Source: Mycobacterium paragordonae (GTDB taxonomy: Bacteria; Actinomycetota; Actinomycetes; Mycobacteriales; Mycobacteriaceae). Taken from it: 64,000 nucleotides of DNA. The notes under the pieces are model-generated. The model saw nothing but the letters and a program-made list of their open reading frames with translations, was not told the origin of the DNA and did not search any database. The stretch is from assembly GCF_003614435.1 (NCBI RefSeq), contig NZ_CP025546.1, positions 372,001-436,000 of the forward strand, in the 5' to 3' direction. This document shows positions 57,064 through 64,000 of this stretch, one piece after another. Numbering within the stretch: the stretch's first letter is position 1; each line of letters opens with the position of its first letter. A program made the position numbers and the translations under genes.

Positions 57064-57438
57064 ATGAGCCATCCGGAAATCAAGGAACCCAATGCGGGTC
57101 ACCCGATCACGATCGAGCCGACGCAGGGGCGGGTCCAGGTCCGTGTCAACGGAGAACTGGTCGCCGACACCACCGCGGCACTGGGGTTACAAGAGGCCAC
57201 TTTGCCTCTGGTGCAATACATTCCAATGACAGATGTGGTGCAGGAGCGACTCGCGCGGACGGACACCAGCAGCTACTGTCCGTTCAAGGGTGAGGCCAGC
57301 TACTACAGCGTGACGACCTCGGCCGGTGAGATTGTCAAGGACGTCATCTGGACTTACGAGCAGCCGTACCCCGCGGTCGCCGCGATCGCCGGGCACGTGG
57401 CGTTCTATCCGAACAAAGCTGAGATAACCGTCAGCTAG
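57064..57438 (+). CDS. DUF427 protein (Rv0140-like)
   Basis: A 124-aa DUF427 protein. The family signature VQYIPMTDVVQERLARTDTSSYCPFKGEASYYSV is evident in pieces, with YCPFKG the key motif, and the chain ends GHVAFYPNKAEITV. DUF427 proteins are small beta-rich proteins of unknown function, common in actinobacteria. It is followed at once by a tandem repeat array. Confidence 0.88.
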   Translation: MSHPEIKEPNAGHPITIEPTQGRVQVRVNGELVADTTAALGLQEATLPLVQYIPMTDVVQERLARTDTSSYCPFKGEASYYSVTTSAGEIVKDVIWTYEQPYPAVAAIAGHVAFYPNKAEITVS

Positions 57439-57440
57439 CG

Positions 57441-57606
57441 GCTGGTTCTTATGGCGGCGACCCGCAGCGCCCGGCTGCGCCGCGCTTGCGATCGCCGCTG
57501 GCTCTGATGGCGGCGACCCGCAGCGCCCGACTGCGCCGCGCTTGCGATCGCCGCTGGCTCTGATGGCGGCGACCCGCAGCGCCCGGGCGCGCCGCGCTTG
57601 CGATCG
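57441..57606. repeat. Tandem array of three 56-bp units (minisatellite)
   Basis: Units start at 57441, 57497 and 57553 (GCTGGYTCTKATGGCGGC...), the third truncated by 2 nt. Each contains ATGGCGGCGACCCGCAGCG and the palindrome GCGATCG(C). Only a few bases differ among copies. They lie between the convergent stops of the DUF427 gene and the SnoaL-like gene. Size and position resemble MIRU-type variable-number repeats of mycobacteria. Confidence 0.85.
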
Positions 57607-57611
57607 TCCGC

Positions 57612-57995
57612 TCAGGGAAACACGCGCGCGAAGGCCTGGGTGTCGGTGTACTCGCGAAGCGACACGATCATCCCGTCACGGGTGTCGAAGATGCAGACGA
57701 ACGGGCTGTCGTACTCGGTGCCATCGGCGGTCGCGCCGTAGACCTGGCCTTCCACCACCACGGTTTCGCCCTCGTTGACGCAGCGCCGCAGATCGATGTT
57801 GATCTCGAAGACTTGTTTGCGCCGCTCGACGACGCGCCGCATGGTCTCTTTGTTCCACTCTTCGCGCGTGATGATGGTCCAGTAGGTGAAGTCATCGCTG
57901 AGCAGTTGGAAACCTTCGTCGAGGTCTCCGCCCTCGCACATGCTCTGCAGGAACATCCACGCCAGTTCGGCCTGCGGGTCGTCGAAAGGCGTCAT
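57612..57995 (-). CDS. SnoaL-like NTF2-fold protein (Rv0141c-like)
   Basis: A 127-aa protein. AWMFLQSMCEGGDLDEGFQLLSDDFTYW, VEGQVYGATADGTEYDSPFVCIF and IVSLREYTDTQAFARVF outline the ketosteroid-isomerase-like pocket. It starts at ATG 57995, with GTG 57998 directly adjacent. Function is unknown. The reading extended to 58625 is a shadow of the glycosylase gene. Confidence 0.82.
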   Translation of the reverse strand: MTPFDDPQAELAWMFLQSMCEGGDLDEGFQLLSDDFTYWTIITREEWNKETMRRVVERRKQVFEINIDLRRCVNEGETVVVEGQVYGATADGTEYDSPFVCIFDTRDGMIVSLREYTDTQAFARVFP

Positions 57996-58034
57996 CACGG
58001 CGTCATCACAAGGCCATCCTGTCCCGCGCGACAG

Positions 58035-58051
58035 TTGACGGTCAATTGACA
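58035..58051. promoter_or_regulatory. Interlocked TTGAC/GTCAA palindromes in divergent promoter region
   Basis: TTGAC-G-GTCAA (58035-58045) runs straight into the perfect palindrome GTCAATTGAC (58041-58050), and TTGACA at 58046-58051 could serve as a -35 box. It is located between the divergent SnoaL-like and AlkA-like genes. Confidence 0.35.
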
Positions 58052-58092
58052 CGGCCGCCGGTCGGTGCGCTGCGGTAGGAAGAATCATCGAG

Positions 58093-59004
58093 GTGGAGAC
58101 CGCACGAGACGTCACGTTCTCCGGAGCCGGCGGCTTCGGGCATACGCTGGCGCCGTTGCGGCGGGGGCGCGGTGACCCGTGTTTCCGGGCCGGCGGCGAC
58201 GGCACCATCTGGCGGACCAGCCTGCTGCCCAGCGGCCCGGTCACGGCACGCATCAGCCGCGTCGACCGGGACACGGCCCGCTGCCAGGCCTGGGGAGCCG
58301 GGGCTGCGGAATTCGCCGAGATGTTCCCGGCGATGCTCGGCTCCGATGACGACGCCTCGGGTTTCCAGCCGCAGGAGCCCACCGTGGCCGCGGCCCATCG
58401 CAAGGTGCCCCACCTGCGGCTGGGCCGCACCGGGCAGGTGCTGGAGGCGCTGATCCCGGCCGTGATCGAGCAGCGGGTGCCAGGCGCCGACGCGTTCCGA
58501 TCGTGGCGGGTGCTGGTGAGAAAGTACGGCACGCCGGCGCCGGGACCGGCGCCGGACGGCATGCGGGTGTTGCCGTCAGCGGAGGCGTGGCGGTACATCC
58601 CGTCGTGGGAGTTCCACCGCGCCAACGTCGACCCCGGACGCGCGCAGACGGTGGTGGGGTGTGCGCGACGGGCGTCGTCGCTGGAACGGCTGGTGACGCT
58701 GCCGCCGGCCCAGGCGCGAGAGGCGCTGATGTCGCTGCCCGGGGTCGGGGTGTGGACCGCGGCCGAGACCGCGCAGCGCGCGTTCGGAGACGCCGACGCG
58801 CTGTCGGTGGGCGACTACCACGTCTGCAAGATGATCGGCTGGACATTGATCGGGCGTCCGGTCGACGACGCCGGCATGCTCGAATTGCTCGAACCGATGC
58901 GCCCGCACCGGCACCGCGTGGTCAGGGTGCTCGAAGCCAGCGGGCTGGCCTACGAACCGCGGCGCGGTCCCCGCCTTCCGGTGCAGCAGATCCACCCGCT
59001 CTAA
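58093..59004 (+). CDS. AlkA-like DNA glycosylase (HhH-GPD superfamily, Rv0142-like)
   Basis: A 303-aa protein. The helix-hairpin-helix LMSLPGVGVWTAAETAQRAFG is followed by the catalytic Asp241 in ALSVGDYH, the arrangement of 3-methyladenine DNA glycosylase II. The N-terminal region (about 1-90) matches the AlkA-type beta domain only loosely. It would excise alkylated bases. The GTG start at 58093 follows GAGG-type sequence. It is divergent from the SnoaL-like gene. The exact lesion specificity is unknown. Confidence 0.85.
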   Translation: METARDVTFSGAGGFGHTLAPLRRGRGDPCFRAGGDGTIWRTSLLPSGPVTARISRVDRDTARCQAWGAGAAEFAEMFPAMLGSDDDASGFQPQEPTVAAAHRKVPHLRLGRTGQVLEALIPAVIEQRVPGADAFRSWRVLVRKYGTPAPGPAPDGMRVLPSAEAWRYIPSWEFHRANVDPGRAQTVVGCARRASSLERLVTLPPAQAREALMSLPGVGVWTAAETAQRAFGDADALSVGDYHVCKMIGWTLIGRPVDDAGMLELLEPMRPHRHRVVRVLEASGLAYEPRRGPRLPVQQIHPL

Positions 59005-59005
59005 G

Positions 59006-59029
59006 GGTTAGTGCCTGCCTCATCGGGTA
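59006..59029 (+). promoter_or_regulatory. Possible SigF-type promoter upstream of dps
   Basis: GGTTA (59006-59010) and GGGTA (59025-59029) are separated by 14 nt. They resemble the mycobacterial SigF consensus GGTTT-N15-17-GGGTA, slightly short in spacing. The site lies 43 nt before the dps ATG, and stress/stationary sigma factor control would fit Dps. Confidence 0.35.
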
Positions 59030-59071
59030 CACGATCGGCAGGACATCAAGCGAATTTTTGAGGGGAAATCG

Positions 59072-59614
59072 ATGACGCAGTTCACAATTCCGGGGCTCAG
59101 CGACAAGCAGGGCGCGCGGCTCGCCGAAATCCTGCAGCGGCAGCTCAGCACCTACAACGACCTGCACCTGACGTTGAAGCACATTCACTGGAATGTTGTG
59201 GGCCCCAACTTCATTGGCGTGCACGAGATGATCGATCCACAGGTCGAGGCGGTGCGCGGTTATGCGGACGACGTCGCCGAGCGCATCGCGGCACTGGGCG
59301 CCTCGCCCAAGGGCACGCCCAACGCGATCATCAACGACCGGGACTGGGACGACTACTCGGTAGGCCGCGACACGGTCCAGGCCCACCTGGCCGCGCTGGA
59401 CCTGGTCTACACCGGTGTGATCGAGGACATTCGCAAGGCCATCGACGAGACCGACGAACTCGACCAGGTCACGCAGGATCTGCTGATCGGGCAGGCCGGG
59501 CAGCTGGAGAAGTTCCAGTGGTTCGTGCGGGCGCACCTGGAGAGCGCGGGCGGCACCCTCGCGCACGAAGGTGCCAGCAGCGAGAAGAGTGCCGCGGACG
59601 CGGCGCGGGGCTGA
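59072..59614 (+). CDS. dps: Dps ferritin-like DNA-protecting protein
   Basis: A 180-aa protein nearly identical in layout to M. smegmatis Dps1. DLHLTLKHIHWNVVGPNFIGVHEMIDPQVE holds the ferroxidase His/Asp/Glu ligands (in pieces: KHIHWNVVG, HEMID). The C-terminal tail EKSAADAARG is the disordered, DNA-binding part. It stores iron and shields DNA under starvation or oxidative stress. GAGGGGAAA precedes the ATG. M. tuberculosis lacks dps, so this gene supports a non-tuberculous species. Confidence 0.94.
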   Translation: MTQFTIPGLSDKQGARLAEILQRQLSTYNDLHLTLKHIHWNVVGPNFIGVHEMIDPQVEAVRGYADDVAERIAALGASPKGTPNAIINDRDWDDYSVGRDTVQAHLAALDLVYTGVIEDIRKAIDETDELDQVTQDLLIGQAGQLEKFQWFVRAHLESAGGTLAHEGASSEKSAADAARG

Positions 59615-59623
59615 TTGTCTCTG

Positions 59624-59688
59624 CGCCGAGCGTGAACTCACGGCGCTGAGATCGCCGCGAAAATTGCGCTGTCAGTTCACGTTCGGCG
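59624..59688. repeat. Dispersed long palindrome, copy 2
   Basis: The arms CGCCGAGCGTGAACT (59624-59638) and AGTTCACGTTCGGCG (59674-59688) pair with one mismatch (a possible G-U) around a 35-nt centre. It is the same type of element as at 46736-46797. It lies between the convergent ends of dps and the ClC gene, and its right arm encodes the last residues of the ClC protein. Confidence 0.7.
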
Positions 59689-61099
59689 AATCACCCCGGG
59701 TGCGCTCGGCCTCTGCGGCCGCTCGGTCCAGTCGTTGCGCCTCGTAGATGGTGACGTTGGTCCGCGACATCAACAGCGACGCGATGCCGACCGCCAGGAT
59801 CGCGCCCGGCACGACTGAGAATGATCCGGTCATTTCCGCGACCATGATCATGATCGCCAGCGGCGCGCGCGCCACACTGCCGAAGCAGGTCATCATGCCG
59901 ACGACGACGAAGACGCCCGGCCGTTCCGGCACCCCGGGCAGCCCGGCCAGGTCGCCGAGGCGCCAGATGGCGGCCCCGACGAAGGCGCCGATCACGATGC
60001 CCGGTCCGAACAGGCCGCCCGATCCGCCCGAGCCGATCGACAGGCAGGTCGCGACGATCTTGGCGACCGGCAGCAGCAGGATGATCCACAGCGGGATGGA
60101 CATCAGAGAGTCTCGGTCGGCGGCCAGTTGGGCCCAGCCGTAGCCGCTGCTCAAGATCTGCGGGATCGCCAAGCCCAACAGCCCCACCAGCAGCCCGCCG
60201 GCCGCGGGCTTGAGGATCGGGCCACCGGGCAACCGGCGCACGAGCGCGACCGTCGAGTGGAAGAAGCGCGCGTAGAGGTAACCGACTGCCGCCGCCACCA
60301 CGCCGATCACCACAAACCACAACAGCGGCCAGGCCCGCTCGAAGCGGTACTCGGCGTCGATGTAGCCGAACAGCGGGTCGAACCCGAGGAACGCTCCCAA
60401 TACCGCGTAGGCCGTACCCGAGGTGATGAAGCCCGGCAGCAGGCAGCGGTAGTCGAAGTCGTCGCGATAGGCGATTGACGCGGCCAGCACCGCCCCGCCC
60501 AACGGCGCGGCGAAGATGGCCCCGATGCCCGCCCCGATACCGAGTGCGACGGCGACCCGGCCGTCCTCGTCGGACAGCCCGAGTCGCCGGGTGAGCAGCG
60601 AGGAGAAGCCCGCGGAGATCTGCGCCGTCGGGCCTTCCCGTCCCGCCGAGCCACCGGAGCCGATCGTCAACGCGCTGGCCACCAGCTTCACCAGGACAAC
60701 CCGGGCGCGGATCGCCCGCGGATCGGTGTGAACCGCCTCGATGGCCTCATCGGTGCCGTGGCCGGTGGCCTCGGGGGCGAACTTGGTCACGACGATGGCT
60801 GAGAGCAGCGCACCGGCCGTCGTCACCAGTGGGATGGCCCACGCCCGGGTGAATCCGGTGGAACCGCGGCTGCCCCCTTCGCCCAGCGGGGTGGGGACGT
60901 GATAGTCCGCGAGATAGCCGAGCAGGAACTCGCCGGTGTACTTCAGGGCCAGGTAGAAGACGACGGCCCCGAGACCGGAGATGACGCCGATCGTGGTGCC
61001 CAGCAGAAACCACTTCGGCAGGTAGTCCGCATTGCGGATGGAGGCGCCGAACCGACCGCCGGCGGACTCGGGGGGTGCCTCGTGCGGCTCCTCCGGCAT
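59672..61099 (-). CDS. ClC-family chloride channel/transporter (Rv0143c-like)
   Basis: A 475-aa polytopic protein. It has the selectivity motifs IGSGGSAGREGPTAQ (gating Glu155) and IGSGGSGGLFGPGIVIG plus GHGTDEAIE. No C-terminal CBS domains are present, so it is the short bacterial type. It moves Cl- with or without H+ exchange across the inner membrane. The last five residues (SPNVN) come from the dispersed palindrome at the 3' end. It is divergent from pirin. Confidence 0.93.
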   Translation of the reverse strand: MPEEPHEAPPESAGGRFGASIRNADYLPKWFLLGTTIGVISGLGAVVFYLALKYTGEFLLGYLADYHVPTPLGEGGSRGSTGFTRAWAIPLVTTAGALLSAIVVTKFAPEATGHGTDEAIEAVHTDPRAIRARVVLVKLVASALTIGSGGSAGREGPTAQISAGFSSLLTRRLGLSDEDGRVAVALGIGAGIGAIFAAPLGGAVLAASIAYRDDFDYRCLLPGFITSGTAYAVLGAFLGFDPLFGYIDAEYRFERAWPLLWFVVIGVVAAAVGYLYARFFHSTVALVRRLPGGPILKPAAGGLLVGLLGLAIPQILSSGYGWAQLAADRDSLMSIPLWIILLLPVAKIVATCLSIGSGGSGGLFGPGIVIGAFVGAAIWRLGDLAGLPGVPERPGVFVVVGMMTCFGSVARAPLAIMIMVAEMTGSFSVVPGAILAVGIASLLMSRTNVTIYEAQRLDRAAAEAERTRGDSPNVN

Positions 61100-61183
61100 G
61101 TTCCGGAGGTTAGCAGCTTGGCGGGGCGGAATAAACGGACCGCAGTCCGGTTAATAGGGGTAACTCAATCGGAGGAGGCTCAA

Positions 61184-62155
61184 ATGCCCGCTATCACCGC
61201 AGACACGCTCACCCTGCCCAGGGTGACTCCGGCCGGACCCGCAGACAGCGAGCGGCAGGTCCGATCGATCACCACCGGGCCCCGCGGCTACGAGGGATTG
61301 GGATTCCCCGTGGTCCGCGCGTTCGCCGGGGTCAGCACCGCCGAGCTGGACCCGTTCATCCACATGGACCAGATGGGCGAGGTGGATTACGAACCTGGCG
61401 AACCGCGCGGCACCGACTGGCATCCGCACCGCGGCTTCGAGACCGTCACGTACATGATCGACGGGAAATTCGCCCATCAGGACTCGCACGGCGGCGGCGG
61501 CTTGATCGGCGACGGCGCGACGCAGTGGATGACGGCCGGATCGGGGATCCTGCACATCGAGACGCCGCCCGCGGAGATGGTCACCAGCGGCGGCCTTTTC
61601 CACGGCATCCAGCTGTGGGTGAATCTGCCCAAGCGCGACAAATTCGCCGCACCCCGGTACCAGGCCATCGAGGGGACCGACGCGACGCTGTTGTCGTCCG
61701 GCGACGGCGGGGCGCTGATCCGTCTGATCGCCGGTGACATCGACGGGCACGGTGGACCGGGAGTCACCCACACGCCGATCACCATGGCGCACGCGACGAT
61801 CGAAAGCGCTGCGCAACTTAACATTCCGTGGAGCCGCGACTTCAACGCCCTCGTCTACGTGTTGTCCGGGCAAGGGTCCGTGGGACCGGCCGGCCACCCC
61901 GTCAAGCAAGGTCAGCTGGCCGTTCTCGGACCGGGTGACCGGATCACAGTCAGCGCAGAACCGAACCGGGCACAGCCACTGGACGTGTTGCTGCTGGGCG
62001 GGCGGCCGATCCGGGAGCCGGTCTTCCACTACGGGCCGTTCGTGATGAACACCCGCGCCGAGGTGATCGAGGCACTGGAGGACTATCAAGCTGGCAAGTT
62101 CCGTAGCATCCCGCCGAACGCTCTGATGCCGCACGGTGGCGGTGGCACACTCTAG
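61184..62155 (+). CDS. Pirin family protein
   Basis: A 323-aa bicupin. The N-terminal cupin has DWHPHRGFETVTYMIDG, whose His-x-His and Glu bind metal, then HQDSHGGGGLIGDGATQWMTAGSGILHIE. The C-terminal domain has VYVLSGQGSVG. Bacterial pirins act as quercetinase-like dioxygenases or redox-sensing regulators. GGAGGAGG lies 6 nt before ATG 61184; upstream in-frame starts overlap the ClC gene. It is followed 2 nt later by a TetR gene on the same strand, so the two probably form an operon. Confidence 0.9.
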   Translation: MPAITADTLTLPRVTPAGPADSERQVRSITTGPRGYEGLGFPVVRAFAGVSTAELDPFIHMDQMGEVDYEPGEPRGTDWHPHRGFETVTYMIDGKFAHQDSHGGGGLIGDGATQWMTAGSGILHIETPPAEMVTSGGLFHGIQLWVNLPKRDKFAAPRYQAIEGTDATLLSSGDGGALIRLIAGDIDGHGGPGVTHTPITMAHATIESAAQLNIPWSRDFNALVYVLSGQGSVGPAGHPVKQGQLAVLGPGDRITVSAEPNRAQPLDVLLLGGRPIREPVFHYGPFVMNTRAEVIEALEDYQAGKFRSIPPNALMPHGGGGTL

Positions 62156-62157
62156 TA

Positions 62158-62793
62158 ATGCCTCAACTGGCAAGTCGGGGACCCGGGCGTCCCCCCGCCG
62201 CAAAAGCTGATGACACACGAAAGCGCATCGTCAGGGCTGCACGTCAAGTGTTCAGCGAACGTGGGTATGACGGAGCGACGTTCCAGGCGATCGCCGTTCG
62301 GGCCGACCTGACCCGGCCGGCGATCAACCACTACTTCCCCAGCAAGCGGATGCTGTACACCGAAGTGGCCGACCGGACCAACGAACTCGTCGTCACCGCG
62401 GGTATCGAACGGGCCCGCTGTGAGTCGACGCTGGCCGGCCGGCTCGCCGCCTTCATTACCGTCGCACTAGAGGCTGACGCTCAAAACCCTTGCACCGCAG
62501 CATTTTTGAGCACCGCGGTGCTGGAGTCGCAACGGCACCCGGAATTGAAGCGGGACGACAACGACGCGATATCGACAACCCGGGAGTTCCTGGTCTCGGC
62601 GGTCAACGACGCCATCGCGGGCGGCGAGATCGCGTCCGACACCGACGCCGCCGTGCTGGCCGAGGCTTTGGTGATGATGTTGTGCGGGGTTGGGTTCTAT
62701 GCCGGCTTCGTGGGCAGCTACTCGGAAGTGGAGAACATCCTGGGCACGCTGCAGCAGCTGATCGCGGGCAGCCTGTGGCGGGCTCAGGTCTGA
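62158..62793 (+). CDS. TetR-family regulator (Rv0144-like)
   Basis: A 211-aa repressor. A GPGRPP leader is followed by KRIVRAARQVFSERGYDGATFQAIAVRADLTRPAINHYFPSKRMLY in outline, with RPAINHYFPSK the recognition helix. It starts 2 nt after the pirin stop. A CCTAA-N4-TTAGG repeat downstream, before the methyltransferase pair, may be its target. The ligand is unknown. Confidence 0.87.
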   Translation: MPQLASRGPGRPPAAKADDTRKRIVRAARQVFSERGYDGATFQAIAVRADLTRPAINHYFPSKRMLYTEVADRTNELVVTAGIERARCESTLAGRLAAFITVALEADAQNPCTAAFLSTAVLESQRHPELKRDDNDAISTTREFLVSAVNDAIAGGEIASDTDAAVLAEALVMMLCGVGFYAGFVGSYSEVENILGTLQQLIAGSLWRAQV

Positions 62794-62827
62794 CCCCGGT
62801 GACCTGAGGCACAAAGCGTATAGGTTG

Positions 62828-62841
62828 CCTAACTTATTAGG
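62828..62841. promoter_or_regulatory. CCTAA-CTTA-TTAGG inverted repeat upstream of methyltransferase pair
   Basis: Perfect 5-bp arms with a 4-nt spacer, 15 nt before the ATG of the methyltransferase gene at 62857 and within a short AT-rich patch. It is a possible TetR operator or promoter element. Confidence 0.4.
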
Positions 62842-62856
62842 TAGCATGTTCGGGAC

Positions 62857-64000
<1,144 letters not shown>

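Noticed and set aside
57441..57606. CRISPR array
   Set aside because: The repeats are directly contiguous without unique spacers and there are no cas genes, so this is a minisatellite.
57542..57778. Plus-strand open frame running through the tandem repeats
   Set aside because: Arginine-rich repeat translation overlapping the real SnoaL-like gene on the other strand; not a gene.
62821..62845. IdeR iron box before the methyltransferase pair
   Set aside because: The TAGGTTGCCTAACTTATTAGG-like stretch is only partly similar to the 19-bp IdeR palindrome. It needs a gap to align, so it was kept only as a simple inverted repeat.

Overview
This window is a GC-rich actinobacterial chromosome segment that reads as a non-tuberculous Mycobacterium. 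Two lines of evidence support this. First, it carries mycolate-envelope genes: an antigen 85C mycolyltransferase, an F420-dependent hydroxymycolic acid dehydrogenase of the Fgd2 type, L,D-transpeptidase LdtA and the PepA protease. Second, by recollection of the M. tuberculosis gene order, much of it follows the Rv0111 to Rv0146 backbone: acyltransferase, ldtA, oxyS, oxcA, fadD7, fusA2, Rv0121c, pepA, treS, mak, Rv0128, fbpC, htdZ, fadE1, fgd2, Rv0133, ephF, Rv0135c, cyp138, msrA, Rv0138-Rv0142, Rv0143c, Rv0144-Rv0146. Blocks that I do not place in that order in M. tuberculosis interrupt it. No insertion sequence, prophage, CRISPR array, tRNA or rRNA was recognised.

Layout. 1-9.1 kb: a left-edge SMP-30/gluconolactonase-type gene on the minus strand, divergent from a tightly coupled six-gene catabolic operon (SDR, Rieske oxygenase, luciferase-like monooxygenase, Baeyer-Villiger monooxygenase, SDR, CoA transferase). 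9.2-12 kb: a membrane acyltransferase with no canonical start codon, then an O-methyltransferase. 12.1-14.3 kb: an M-box magnesium riboswitch leading into two very small ORFs and an Nramp-related Mg2+ transporter. 14.2-17.8 kb: carboxylic acid reductase. 17.9-32.5 kb: cell wall (ldtA), oxalate metabolism (oxyS, oxcA, fadD7), fusA2, pepA, trehalose to maltose-1-phosphate (treS, mak) and antigen 85C. 32.7-37.4 kb: an inserted block with a MarR-ABC exporter operon, a GlxA-type regulator and an AttH/CrtC-like protein. 37.4-41.8 kb: htdZ, fadE1, fgd2, a GNAT protein and an SDR. 41.8-49.8 kb: an inserted block holding a TetR-controlled acyl-CoA desaturase pair (ferredoxin reductase and DesA3), an SRPBCC-LLM pair, a DUF1214-TetR pair and a sulfotransferase. 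49.8-64 kb: ephF, an alcohol dehydrogenase with a TOBE protein, the TetR-cyp138 pair, msrA, small SnoaL/DUF427 proteins, an AlkA-like glycosylase, Dps, a ClC channel, pirin, a TetR regulator and tandem PPM-type methyltransferases.

How genes work together. The left operon has the enzymes expected to hydroxylate an alicyclic substrate, oxidise it to a ketone, insert oxygen to give an ester or lactone, open that lactone (possibly by the divergent SMP-30 protein) and pass a CoA thioester towards beta-oxidation. OxcA and FadD7 form an oxalate to oxalyl-CoA to formyl-CoA route next to the regulator OxyS. TreS and Mak feed maltose-1-phosphate into alpha-glucan synthesis. The reductase/DesA3 pair makes unsaturated acyl-CoA under an apparent FabR/DesT-like TetR switch.

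Regulatory DNA is unusually readable here. There are two copies of an 18-bp FabR/DesT-like site between the desaturase regulator and its operon, two GGTAC-N6-GTACC operators before cyp138, a perfect 8-bp-arm inverted repeat before the MarR gene, paired inverted repeats before the catabolic operon, and the M-box. Non-coding repeats include a dispersed long palindrome present twice, a 56-bp three-copy tandem array and a duplicated terminator-like element.
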